Assembly: GCA_934131005.1 (NCBI GenBank)
Contig: CAKOYV010000003.1
Location: 42,857-106,856, forward strand
Direction of reading: 5' to 3'
DNA: 64,000 bases
DNA from: an uncultured Bacilli bacterium
Lineage (GTDB): Bacteria > Bacillota_I > Bacilli_A > RF39 > UBA660
Part shown: positions 55,826 to 64,000 of the stretch, piece by piece
How positions within the stretch are numbered: position 1 is the stretch's first letter
Layout: every line of letters starts with the position of its first letter
The notes under the pieces: model-generated
The model's input: only the letters and a program-made list of their open reading frames with translations
The model's database searches: none
Told to the model about the DNA's origin: nothing
Made by a program: the position numbers and the translations under genes

Positions 55826-55967
55826 AACTATCTATCTCCTAAGCCATATACCAGTAATATTAGACAAAATTTGCCATCATTACAAGCAAACATTACATTT
55901 ATGGTGTACCACCATACATACTAATTATATATTAAACCATTTTTTATGTCAATAGAAAATACTACTT

Positions 55968-56015
55968 AAAAAAGGAAAGAAAGCCATTTATTACTTGATT
56001 TTCTTTCCTTTTTTT
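55968..56015 (-). terminator. Terminator after the beta-sandwich protein gene
   Basis: On the minus strand AAAAAAGGAAAGAAA pairs with TTTCTTTCCTTTTTT. The stop codon lies in the arm. Confidence 0.8.
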
Positions 56016-57277
56016 CTTCCTCTAATCAATGAAATTATAATTATTATGATAATAACGATACTTATTATTCCCATTCCTAACATTGAATAGTTTCTATACT
56101 TAGTCAATTTGTCTTTATACAAATTTACTTCTTCATTGTAATATCTTGCTAATGTTTCTTCTTTTTTATCATAAACATAAAATCCTGTATTTCCTGTTAC
56201 TACATTAGTTCCATATATTAATCCTATTGGATTTTTCTTATTTGTTTTATAAATGTTTAACTTAGTATTTTTTATAGTTGTTGAATATTTTTTGAAATTT
56301 TCAATTTTAGTTGGGGATGGTTTTAAATATAATGTTACTCCTCCTACTGTTATCCATTTATACTTTATATATGTTTTTTTATTGGTATCATAAACATAAA
56401 TTGCTATTTGTCCCTTATCATCTTTAAGTGCTAAGAGATAAATATTTAGTTTATCATTATAATAGCCTGGTACTTCTTCTTCTCCAATACTTACCTTACA
56501 TTTTTCAAACAAGTCTACTTCTGGCAAATCACTTTCTTTTCTTATTACAGTATATTCTTTTTTGCCTATTTTTACTTTTATTGGTTCATATTCTTTAACT
56601 GTTGCATTAATTAAGTATGTTTTAGTACTGCCATCTTCTGCAGTTACAATTATTTGTAACTTATTAATTCCTTCACTGACTTTCACTTCTCCAGTCCCTG
56701 TTACAGTAGCTTTACTACTATTAGCCTCAGCGTTTACTTTTACTTTTTCTGTTCCAGCATCAAAAGAAGTGCTGTATTCCAAGGTTTTGGCATTAAATTC
56801 TGGTGTTAAAGATACATTATCAATAGTTAAACTTTTTAAGGTCGCATCATTACTTTTTCTTACTTGTTCATTACTAGAATTATTATTAGAAGTATTGTTT
56901 CTACTACTTGTACCTCCGTTTATATTCAAGGTTACACTCTTTGAGGCTAAATTTAAATCTTGACCATTATAATCAGAGACACTAGTTGGTGATACTTTGA
57001 TAGTACAAGAACCTGTTTTGGAAGCATTTACTCTAATTGATTGGGTGTCATTATCCACCCATACTGATGTTGTTGATAAGGAACACGTTGTTGAATCACT
57101 TGATTGAACATTAAATCCACCAGCAATATTATTTCCTTTTATGTATAAAGTAACACTCCTTCCTTTTGATACATTATTAGCACTAAGTGATATGGTGTAA
57201 TTACCTGCTGCATTTACTTTATTTATTCCTATTACAAATATTATAAATAGCAAAATTAGTTTCTTTATTTGTTTCAT
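55991..57277 (-). CDS. Membrane-anchored beta-sandwich protein: cohesin-like N-terminus and cadherin-like domain
   Basis: This 428-aa protein has a signal peptide (LILLFIIFVIGINKVNAA), an N-terminal beta domain of about 100 residues (ISLSANNVSKGRSVTLYI, then GGFNVQSSD and KTGSCTIKV), which is weakly cohesin-like, a cadherin-like beta-sandwich domain (LKSLTIDNVSLTPEFNAKTL and VTAEDGSTKTYLINATV), a third domain of about 150 residues and a C-terminal helix (YSMLGMGIISIVIIIIIIIS) with basic tail. It follows the dockerin-bearing glucosaminidase by 12 nt. A docking role is inferred. Confidence 0.6.
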   Translation of the reverse strand: MKQIKKLILLFIIFVIGINKVNAAGNYTISLSANNVSKGRSVTLYIKGNNIAGGFNVQSSDSTTCSLSTTSVWVDNDTQSIRVNASKTGSCTIKVSPTSVSDYNGQDLNLASKSVTLNINGGTSSRNNTSNNNSSNEQVRKSNDATLKSLTIDNVSLTPEFNAKTLEYSTSFDAGTEKVKVNAEANSSKATVTGTGEVKVSEGINKLQIIVTAEDGSTKTYLINATVKEYEPIKVKIGKKEYTVIRKESDLPEVDLFEKCKVSIGEEEVPGYYNDKLNIYLLALKDDKGQIAIYVYDTNKKTYIKYKWITVGGVTLYLKPSPTKIENFKKYSTTIKNTKLNIYKTNKKNPIGLIYGTNVVTGNTGFYVYDKKEETLARYYNEEVNLYKDKLTKYRNYSMLGMGIISIVIIIIIIISLIRGRKKGKKIK

Positions 57278-57289
57278 TTGTGTTCCTCC

Positions 57290-59386
57290 TTATGATTGAC
57301 TTATATTTGTTCTACCCATTAAGTAATTCTTTATTACTACGTAATCACTTGCGGTTACTATGCCATTTTTATTGCTATCAGCAGCTTTTAGGGCTGGTTG
57401 AGTTAAAGTAGTTCTTTTCATTAAATAATTTTTTATAACAACATAATCACTTGCAGTTATTTTTCCATCACCATTAACATCGCCATATATTGTTACAGTA
57501 TATTTATATTTGGTTTTATTATCACTGTCTGTAATTGTTATAGTACTACCTGTTCCTATTCTACTATTTCCACTTATGCCATGACCACTTGAGTTAAGGA
57601 TACTTACACCATTAGCAGTAGATAATTTTCCAAGAATTGTATTAGCCGTTGTTCCTACTGATACTCCTGTTATATAACCAGAATTATTTTTTACTCCTAA
57701 TTTACTCAAGTAATAGTTACTTCCTTTATTAGAAGGTGTATTGCTATTTTGGTTATTGTTGTTATTTTGATTATTATTTGAATTTGAGTTGTTATTTTGA
57801 TTGTTATTGTTTTGGTTATTATTTGAATTTCCATTATTATTCTGATTAGTATTTTGATTGTTGTTTGAATTATTGCAACTACTGCCAACTATTACACATT
57901 CATTGCCGCCACTTGCCCAAACTAATCCAGCTTTAATTGGACTTTCCTCGCTACTGTATGCACCAATGTTAAAGAAATTATATAATCCTTTATAAGTTGT
58001 ATTTTTGTAAGTGAATTGATTTCCTGATGTTGCTATTGAACCATTTACGCCTGATTCTTGTTTAGCTAAACTTGCTAAATAGATAGGATTTACATCTTTT
58101 GATATGCCTACTGTTGCAAAAATATTAGCATAACTTTTGTTATCAATAACACTATTACCACTCATGAATGTTCCATTTAAAACTGTTTGAACAACTTTTT
58201 CTGTATAGTTTGGTGAATATTTTAAGCTTTCAAACATTAAAATTCCATTATCATTTAAGAAATTTCTTGGATCTAAGAAATAAGATACTGTTTGAGTATT
58301 CGCTAAATACCAACCAGCTTCAGTTGAAACTGTCTTACCACTTGAATTAACATAATAATATTTTGAATTACCACTTATGGAACTAACTGCTTGTTCTGCT
58401 GTTACAGCTTTTGAAAAGACAAGTCCTGTTTTCATATTTTCAAATGTCCAATTAGGATATTTGGTGTGTAATGCTCGAAGACGTTTTTTATAGGTTTCAT
58501 CAAAACCTTGAGAGTTTAATTTTGTTTCAAAATTCAAGTCTGTTATATTACTTTGACCGCTTGTATCTGCTGCTGTTCCAGGAAGATTAGTTGTTGCTGG
58601 CATACTATTGTAAGTTGGTATCACAAAATGAAGAGGTAAATTTAATAAAGAGTTATTTTTATATGAATTATAACTACTTTTAGCCTCACTACTTGGAGCT
58701 TGTAAGTTTGCCATATATTGATGGTTATAAGTGTTATATGAAGAATTTGGATTTACATTAAATTTCTTTAAATATGATGTATGTTGGCCTTTTACAATAT
58801 AATTTTCAGCAATAAATTCTGCTCCACCTAAAATAGCTTTTTGAGGACTTGTCCATGGTCTATTATAAGTTGTTGTTGTTTCTATCTTTTTAGATGTATA
58901 TACATATGTGCTACAAGCATATCCTGTTGCACTTCCTGATTTTACTTTGTACCAATTATTAGAGCACTTACTATTGCTGCTTATATCTTTATCTAAAATA
59001 GTCATTTCTTTATCACAAGTAACTGATGCAACCTTACCACTTTTATTAGTGTCTTTCCATATATTAACAGGATCTCTATTTTCTTGACAAGAAGCATATC
59101 CTTTTAAAATAGTTATATAATCTCCACAGGCATAACCAGTTGTATTTGTATTACCATAAGTTATTTTATACCAATTTTTACAGCTACTACTAGTTCCTGC
59201 TTCTGTTGAAGTTATACCTACTGTACTTCCATTCGTTAATCTTGCTATTGATGTTCCACCAATACTATTTCGAACATTTAAATAATCATCTACAACAACA
59301 GTACCAGTTGTTGCTGCATAAGTGCTATTAGCAAATACAAATATAGATACAAATGAGATTATTAGATAGTAAAACAACTTTTTCAT
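57290..59386 (-). CDS. Secreted glucosaminidase with SH3 domains and a C-terminal dockerin
   Basis: This 698-aa secreted protein has a signal peptide (LIISFVSIFVFANSTYA), two SH3-type domains (about residues 28-170), a LytB-like linker and a GH73 glucosaminidase domain with YLASLAKQESGVNG and the likely catalytic Glu. An Asn/Gln-rich linker follows, and the C-terminus holds two calcium-binding dockerin repeats, DVNGDGKITASDYVVIKNYL and DSNKNGIVTASDYV. Its GH73 activity cuts peptidoglycan between cells. The dockerin may bind the cohesin-like protein encoded next. Ribosome-binding site AGTAGGTGTAG. First gene of the pair. Confidence 0.8.
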   Translation of the reverse strand: MKKLFYYLIISFVSIFVFANSTYAATTGTVVVDDYLNVRNSIGGTSIARLTNGSTVGITSTEAGTSSSCKNWYKITYGNTNTTGYACGDYITILKGYASCQENRDPVNIWKDTNKSGKVASVTCDKEMTILDKDISSNSKCSNNWYKVKSGSATGYACSTYVYTSKKIETTTTYNRPWTSPQKAILGGAEFIAENYIVKGQHTSYLKKFNVNPNSSYNTYNHQYMANLQAPSSEAKSSYNSYKNNSLLNLPLHFVIPTYNSMPATTNLPGTAADTSGQSNITDLNFETKLNSQGFDETYKKRLRALHTKYPNWTFENMKTGLVFSKAVTAEQAVSSISGNSKYYYVNSSGKTVSTEAGWYLANTQTVSYFLDPRNFLNDNGILMFESLKYSPNYTEKVVQTVLNGTFMSGNSVIDNKSYANIFATVGISKDVNPIYLASLAKQESGVNGSIATSGNQFTYKNTTYKGLYNFFNIGAYSSEESPIKAGLVWASGGNECVIVGSSCNNSNNNQNTNQNNNGNSNNNQNNNNQNNNSNSNNNQNNNNNQNSNTPSNKGSNYYLSKLGVKNNSGYITGVSVGTTANTILGKLSTANGVSILNSSGHGISGNSRIGTGSTITITDSDNKTKYKYTVTIYGDVNGDGKITASDYVVIKNYLMKRTTLTQPALKAADSNKNGIVTASDYVVIKNYLMGRTNISQS
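57738..57885 (-). repeat. Asn/Gln codon repeat encoding a disordered linker
   Basis: Repetitive AAC/AAT/CAA codons encode a stretch of about 50 residues rich in Asn, Gln and Ser between the GH73 and dockerin domains. Slippage here could change linker length. Confidence 0.7.
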
Positions 59387-59478
59387 ACACTACACCTACT
59401 TCCCTTTTATTATAATGTCATTATATCAAAGTTCGACTTTTTTTGCTAGCATTTTAAAAGAAAATTAATAATTTTACA

Positions 59479-59506
59479 AAAAAAGAAGCAATTTAATGCC
59501 TCTTTG
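59479..59506 (-). terminator. Terminator of the GH25 gene
   Basis: On the minus strand AAAGAGGCA pairs with TGCTTCTTT (one G-T), then a T run. Confidence 0.75.
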
Positions 59507-59513
59507 ATTATTT

Positions 59514-60731
59514 TTAATTATCTTTATACAAAATATCTATATCTACATAATTGTTTATGCCATCTACTTTGCCATCACTACACATCTGCCATAATTTATA
59601 TTTCGGTTTATGAGTTAAATTGCCATAATTAGCTACCCATATATTATCATAATCTTCTGCAAACCAAATAGTATCTAAATAATATTCACTTGAATATAAT
59701 GTTGCTTGATAACCTGATGAATTGATTTCTTTTATAAAACTTTTAGCAATATTATTAAGGCTATTAAAACTTATATTAAATTTATTGTATTCTAACCAAT
59801 TTTCCCAATCAAAAGCTATTGGCAAATCAATTTTATAGTTAGATTTTCGTATTTCTTTGATAATAAATCGTGCTTGATTTTTAGCTTCTTGAGGACTTTT
59901 TGCATATGAATAAAAATAAAGTCCTATTTTTAAATTAGCTTTGGTAGCAGCTTCAATATTCTTTTTAAATTTAGGATCCATAATCGTTTTACCATTTAGT
60001 TCTTTTTGACCACCTATTTTTAAGATTACAAATTCAACACCACTAGCTTTTAATTTGTTAAAATCAATTTTTTTCTGCCATTTTGAAATATCAATGCCAA
60101 TTTCAGTTTTATTTGTCTTATATTTTTTATATACATCGTTATAGTCAACAAAGGAATTATTATCCGTTTGATTTTGAGTATTTGATTCTTTTGCAACTAC
60201 ATTTAGAGTAAACTCTTTTGTTGTATTATTTTTGCTAGAATCTGTTGCTGTTATTTTTAAATTATAAGTGCCTACTTTCTTTAAATTATATTTTCCTAAA
60301 ATACTGCATTTTACATTATCATCATAATCATCTGCACACAATATTTCATCTTCTAACTTTTTTTTGCTATTTTTTTCTACCGTATATGTATCAGTTACTA
60401 GAATAGTGGGAGGAGTTATATCTTTTACATTAATAGTAAATGTTTTGACTTTATAAAAACCATGTTTATCTTGATAAATAGCTCTTAGTCTTTGCGTACC
60501 TACTTTGGTAGTATCTATTTGATAATTATTCTTTAGTGTACCATCCAATTTATAGATAAAATCTTTTAAATAAACAGTTTGACGAAAATTACAGGTTAAA
60601 TTAGTTTTTAGTAGAATACTTTTGGAACTAACAAACATATATGAAGTGGTAGCAACAACTAAAGCAAATAATGATACTAAGAATACTATGATAGCATTTT
60701 TATTTATTATATTTAAAATTTTTTTGATAAT
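59514..60731 (-). CDS. Membrane-anchored GH25 lysozyme with Ig-like domain, probable non-AUG start
   Basis: This protein has a C-terminal GH25 lysozyme domain (GIDISKWQKKIDF, LKIGG, IAFDWENW with acidic catalytic residues, LWQMCSDG) and upstream Ig-like repeats (DITPPTILVTDTYTVEK, VGTYNLKITATDSSKN). From the first canonical start, ATG 60638, it would lack any export signal. Upstream, in frame, a signal-anchor (NAIIVFLVSLFALVVATTSY) is encoded, preceded by GGGAGG at 60742-60737. The codons at normal spacing are ATT (60731-60729) and ATC. The start is therefore probably non-AUG, giving 405 aa. Substrate is peptidoglycan. Confidence 0.8.
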   Translation of the reverse strand: MIKKILNIINKNAIIVFLVSLFALVVATTSYMFVSSKSILLKTNLTCNFRQTVYLKDFIYKLDGTLKNNYQIDTTKVGTQRLRAIYQDKHGFYKVKTFTINVKDITPPTILVTDTYTVEKNSKKKLEDEILCADDYDDNVKCSILGKYNLKKVGTYNLKITATDSSKNNTTKEFTLNVVAKESNTQNQTDNNSFVDYNDVYKKYKTNKTEIGIDISKWQKKIDFNKLKASGVEFVILKIGGQKELNGKTIMDPKFKKNIEAATKANLKIGLYFYSYAKSPQEAKNQARFIIKEIRKSNYKIDLPIAFDWENWLEYNKFNISFNSLNNIAKSFIKEINSSGYQATLYSSEYYLDTIWFAEDYDNIWVANYGNLTHKPKYKLWQMCSDGKVDGINNYVDIDILYKDN

Positions 60732-60849
60732 ACATTCCTCCCTTCTTTTTTCTATTATAACATTTTTTTATGGCGAGATAAATTATTATTTAGCATTTTT
60801 TAATATTTGACAAATTTATATATTTTTAAATTTATTTTCAATAAAAAAG

Positions 60850-60868
60850 AACACTTTTAAAAGTGAAC
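60850..60868 (-). terminator. Weak terminator of pyk
   Basis: The stem CACTTTTAAAAGTG (60852-60865) lies shortly after the pyk stop, followed by a T-rich stretch on the minus strand. Confidence 0.55.
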
Positions 60869-60876
60869 TTTCATTC

Positions 60877-62283
60877 TTAGATTTCTTCAATTTTAATAAA
60901 GTTTGTACTCTTCTCTCCAACATTAGGGAAGCCACCAGTTATAACAATTTTGTCTCCTTTTTCTAATTCAGCAAATTTTTTAGCTTGTTCTACACCGTCT
61001 GATACTATTTCATCAGTATTTTTATATTCATCAACAATTGCTGAATATACACCATAGTTAAGCGCTAATGATCTTGCTACTTTTTCTGATGGAACAGTTG
61101 CTAAAATTGGACAAATTGGTTTTAAATTACTTATCATTCTAGCAGTTCTACCACTCATTGTTGCTGCTACAATTACTTCAGCTTCTAAATCTTTACTTGC
61201 AGTGATGACACTCTTAGCGATTGAAGCAGTAGTATTTTCATTCCAAGTTACATTGAATTTTCTATCATAATCATAATATTTTTCAGCATTTTCACAAATT
61301 GTTGACATTGTCTTTACTGTTTCAGCTGGATAATGACCAATTGTTGTCTCGTCAGATAACATAACAGCATCTGTTCCATTGAAAACAGCGTTTGCTACAT
61401 CTGATACTTCAGCACGAGTTGGTCTAATACTTTTCTTCATTGATACTAACATTTCTGTTGCAACAACACAAATTTTTCCAGCTTCACGACATTTATTAAT
61501 TATCATTCTTTGATATATAGGTAACATTTCCATTGGAACTTCTACTCCCAAATCACCACGAGCTACCATTATACCATCTGATACTTCAATTATTTCATCT
61601 AAATTTTCAATACCAGTTACACTTTCAATTTTAGAAATGATTTTCATATCTTCTCTGTTATTTTCTTTTAAAATTGCTCTTGTTTCTAGTACATCATCTC
61701 TTGATGAAACAAATGATAATGCTAAATAATCTCCATTATGTTTACAAGCATAAGTGATATCTTCTTTATCAACTTCACTGATGAATGGGATATCTAAAGC
61801 AACACCTGGTGCAGCCATACTTTTATGATTTCCAAGTACACCACCATTTATCATTTTTACAGTTACACCGTCAGCTTCAACTGATACAACTTCTGTCTTG
61901 ATAAGTCCATTTACTAGAAGAACAGTATCTCCTACTTTTAAGTCATCTAAAGCTTGTGGATGATTTACTGAGAATCTTTCCTTATTTCCAAGAACATCGT
62001 CCTTAACAATTCTAATTGTTTCACCGGCTACTAATTCGATTTCATCGCCTTCCATAGCACCACTTCTAAATTCTGGTCCCTTAGTATCGTATAAAAGACC
62101 AACATTAGCATTTTCTTCTTTGTTAATTTTTGCTACTAAATCTTCAACAATTTGTCTTTCTTCCATAGTAGCATGTGAGAAATTAACTCTTGCTACATTC
62201 ATTCCATTTGCAACTAATTTTTTGAACACTTCATATTTATTACTAGCAGGTCCAATGCTAGAAATTATTTTTGTTTTCTTCAT
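60877..62283 (-). CDS. pyk: Pyruvate kinase
   Basis: This 468-aa enzyme makes pyruvate and ATP from phosphoenolpyruvate. Motifs include the N-terminal KIISSIGPASNKYEVF, GMNVARVNFSHA, LYDTKGPEFRSG, ALSFVSSRDD, ISKIESVTGI, GIMVARGDLGVEVP and DAVMLSDETTIGHYP, then the C-terminal allosteric domain. The length is typical of the short form without the extra PEP-utiliser domain. It is monocistronic with AAAGAAGGAGTAGATAAT. It provides pyruvate for pflB. Confidence 0.97.
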   Translation of the reverse strand: MKKTKIISSIGPASNKYEVFKKLVANGMNVARVNFSHATMEERQIVEDLVAKINKEENANVGLLYDTKGPEFRSGAMEGDEIELVAGETIRIVKDDVLGNKERFSVNHPQALDDLKVGDTVLLVNGLIKTEVVSVEADGVTVKMINGGVLGNHKSMAAPGVALDIPFISEVDKEDITYACKHNGDYLALSFVSSRDDVLETRAILKENNREDMKIISKIESVTGIENLDEIIEVSDGIMVARGDLGVEVPMEMLPIYQRMIINKCREAGKICVVATEMLVSMKKSIRPTRAEVSDVANAVFNGTDAVMLSDETTIGHYPAETVKTMSTICENAEKYYDYDRKFNVTWNENTTASIAKSVITASKDLEAEVIVAATMSGRTARMISNLKPICPILATVPSEKVARSLALNYGVYSAIVDEYKNTDEIVSDGVEQAKKFAELEKGDKIVITGGFPNVGEKSTNFIKIEEI

Positions 62284-62422
62284 ATTATCTACTCCTTCTT
62301 TGCAACGTTTTAATTATACTAAAAAGCAATTTTATTGTCAATAAAATTCTTAGTATTTTTTCATATAAAATAAGGATTTTATTCTTTAAATTATCTTATA
62401 AAACAGTTAGAATTAATTTGTT

Positions 62423-63730
62423 TTAAAATGGTAGATTAAAATTGCCATTTTTCATCATTTTCATCATTTTTTTCATTTCTTCAAATTGTTTTAACAATTG
62501 ATTTACTTCAGTTACTGTTGTTCCAGAACCTTTTGCTATTCTTTTTTTTCTAGAAGCTTTTAAAATATCAGGATTTTTTCTTTCTTCTGGTGTCATTGAA
62601 AGAACAATAGCTTCTATTCTCATCATTCTTTTAGGATCAATTTTAACATTATTAAGTCCCATTTTTTTTGCTCCTGGTAATAGTTTTAACAAATTTTCTA
62701 ATGGTCCTAATTTTTTGATTTGATTTAATTGTTTTAAAAAGTCTTCTAAATCAAATTTTCCCTTAGACATCTTTTTGACAAGATCTTCTGCTTCATTTTC
62801 ATCTATTTCACTAGATACTTTTTCAACTAATGATAATACGTCTCCCATTCCTAAGATTCTTGATGCCATTCGATCAGGATGAAATTCACTTAAACCATCC
62901 ATTTTTTCACTTACACCTATGAATTTTATAGGAATATTAGTTAAATGTCTTACCGATAAAGCTACACCACCTCTAGTATCACCATCTAATTTTGTTAGAA
63001 TTACTCCTGTTAGATTCAATTTATCGTTAAAGCCATTGATAACATTTATAGCATCTTGTCCCATCATAGCATCAATTACTAAAAGAATTTCATCTGGAGA
63101 TGTTGTTTTTTCTAAATCTTGTAATTCTTGCATTAGTGATTCATCTATTTGTAGTCTACCTGCTGTATCTATTAAGATATAGTCAAAGGAATTTTCTTTA
63201 GCATATTTAATAGCATTCTGAGTTATTTCTACAGGATTCTTTTTCCCTTCTGAATATACTTCTATATTTAATTCTTTACCTATTTGTTTTAATTGATCAA
63301 TTGCTGCTGGTCTGTATACATCGCAGGCAACTAATAATGGCTTTTTTTTATGATTTTTTCTTAAAAAATTGGCTAACTTACCTATAGTTGTTGTTTTTCC
63401 TGAACCTTGTAATCCTACTAACATCGTAATAGTTGGATTTTTGGCTACTTCTAAAGGTACTGAATCCCCCCCTAATAATTCTGTTAGTTCATCTTTAACT
63501 ATCTTTACAAACTCTTCACCTGGAGATAGTTTTTTGTTAACATCTGTACCTAAAGCTTTTTCTTTTACTTTGTTAGTAAACTCTTTTACTACTTTATAAT
63601 TTACATCAGCTTCTAATAATGATAATCTAATTTCTCTCATCATCTCGGAGATATTATCTTCGGTTATTCGGCCATATCCTTTTATTTTATGCATTACATT
63701 TTGCAATCTATCACTTAAATTTTCAAACAT
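62423..63730 (-). CDS. ffh: Signal recognition particle protein Ffh
   Basis: This 435-aa GTPase targets nascent membrane and secreted proteins. It has the N domain, G domain with P-loop GLQGSGKT (106-113), DTAGR, TKLDGDTRGG, and the C-terminal M domain (KLLPGAKKMG, MTPEERKNPDIL and a Met-rich tail ending MKMMKNGNFNLPF). The tail is short. Ribosome-binding site AGTAGGTGATAAGAA. It is divergent from the tRNA-Gly gene. The SRP RNA is not visible here. Confidence 0.97.
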   Translation of the reverse strand: MFENLSDRLQNVMHKIKGYGRITEDNISEMMREIRLSLLEADVNYKVVKEFTNKVKEKALGTDVNKKLSPGEEFVKIVKDELTELLGGDSVPLEVAKNPTITMLVGLQGSGKTTTIGKLANFLRKNHKKKPLLVACDVYRPAAIDQLKQIGKELNIEVYSEGKKNPVEITQNAIKYAKENSFDYILIDTAGRLQIDESLMQELQDLEKTTSPDEILLVIDAMMGQDAINVINGFNDKLNLTGVILTKLDGDTRGGVALSVRHLTNIPIKFIGVSEKMDGLSEFHPDRMASRILGMGDVLSLVEKVSSEIDENEAEDLVKKMSKGKFDLEDFLKQLNQIKKLGPLENLLKLLPGAKKMGLNNVKIDPKRMMRIEAIVLSMTPEERKNPDILKASRKKRIAKGSGTTVTEVNQLLKQFEEMKKMMKMMKNGNFNLPF

Positions 63731-63797
63731 TTCTTATCACCTACTAATGATTATACACTAAAATTTTGTGTTTTTTGTAAAAATTAACAAAAAATGC

Positions 63798-63826
63798 TTG
63801 ATTTTTTATTATTATTCCTTTATAAT
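63798..63826 (+). promoter_or_regulatory. Sigma-A promoter of tRNA-Gly
   Basis: TTGATT (63798-63803), a 17-nt spacer and TATAAT (63821-63826) lie 35 nt before the tRNA. Confidence 0.75.
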
Positions 63827-63861
63827 TGTAAATGTGTTGAGGAAATGAGACATATGATAAT

Positions 63862-63935
63862 GCGGATGTAGTTTAATGGTAGAACCTCAGCCTTCCAAGC
63901 TGACTACGAGGGTTCGATTCCCTTCATCCGCTCCA
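63862..63935 (+). tRNA. tRNA-Gly (anticodon TCC)
   Basis: A full cloverleaf of 74 nt with encoded CCA. Acceptor GCGGATG / CATCCGC, anticodon loop CTTCCAA giving TCC (reads GGA and others), T arm with GGTTCGATTCC, discriminator T. The UCCA end matches the T-box bulge of glyS. Confidence 0.95.
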
Positions 63936-63978
63936 GATTGATAGGAAACTCGAACTTTTCGAGTTTAAGTAATAAATG

Positions 63979-64000
63979 CTAACTAGAAATAGTTAGTTTT
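63979..64000 (+). terminator. Terminator downstream of tRNA-Gly
   Basis: CTAACTA and TAGTTAG form a 7-bp stem with a GAAA loop followed by TTTT at the window end. A second perfect stem, AAACTCGAA / TTCGAGTTT, precedes it at 63946-63966. Confidence 0.7.

Noticed and set aside
57738..57885. CRISPR array or noncoding tandem repeat
   Set aside because: The repeats are Asn/Gln codons in frame in the glucosaminidase; no direct repeats with spacers are seen here or elsewhere.

Overview
The window comes from a very AT-rich, low-GC Gram-positive bacterium (Bacillota). It is most likely an uncultured gut member of the Bacilli/Erysipelotrichia side rather than a true Mollicute. TGA is used only as stop: ligA, folD and ftsA end at TGA exactly where the next gene or a terminator hairpin requires it, so the standard bacterial code applies. 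The cell has a wall (Ddl, an L,D-transpeptidase, two DD-carboxypeptidase-type peptidases, GH25 and GH73 hydrolases, FtsA/FtsZ). It also carries spore genes: an alpha/beta SASP, the germination protease Gpr, and SpoVID next to a YsxE/CotS-type protein. Most genes lie on the minus strand. Intergenic spaces are short, and several stop codons sit inside the stem of their own terminator.

Layout. 1-8.2 kb: the start of radC, an unknown 339-aa gene, a PMCA-type Ca2+ P-type ATPase, then an envelope cluster in which two paralogous two-helix membrane modules are fused to different wall-active domains (GH73 glucosaminidase; RlpA-like double-psi barrel), with a lipoprotein between them; a Tim44-like protein follows. 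8.2-25.7 kb: an SDR enzyme, the pflB-pflA pair, an orphan HPt protein, RNase III, a ZnuA-like lipoprotein without metal ligands, Bax inhibitor-1, a VanY-type peptidase, NUDIX, gpmI, two pseudopilins, a polysaccharide deacetylase, ligA, an isolated holin-endolysin pair, folD, yqeY and rpsU.

25.7-45.9 kb: membrane proteins and a dual-SBP GGDEF receptor, tgt, rplM-rpsI with a probable L13 leader, an L,D-transpeptidase, gpr divergent from rpsT, spoVID-ysxE, thiI, the SASP gene, ruvA-ddl, and glyS behind a glycine T-box whose Stem I region is unusually short. 46-64 kb: two tandem surface proteins with a lectin/FGE-like C-terminal domain, an envelope operon (lipoprotein, charged Cys-cluster protein, DUF948, YtxH), a small Tyr/Pro/Gly-rich protein, a third pseudopilin, rpoZ, ftsA-ftsZ, a membrane-anchored beta-sandwich protein next to a dockerin-bearing glucosaminidase, a GH25 lysozyme that seems to start at a non-AUG codon, pyk, ffh and tRNA-Gly(TCC).

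Themes. Energy metabolism looks fermentative (GpmI, Pyk, PflB/PflA). A large share of the genes remodel or decorate the cell wall, several in unfamiliar domain combinations. The usual ribosome-binding site is AGGTGAT or GGAGG about 8 nt before the start. Because AGGTGAT contains an in-frame GTG in many genes, I moved a number of starts 3-7 codons downstream.
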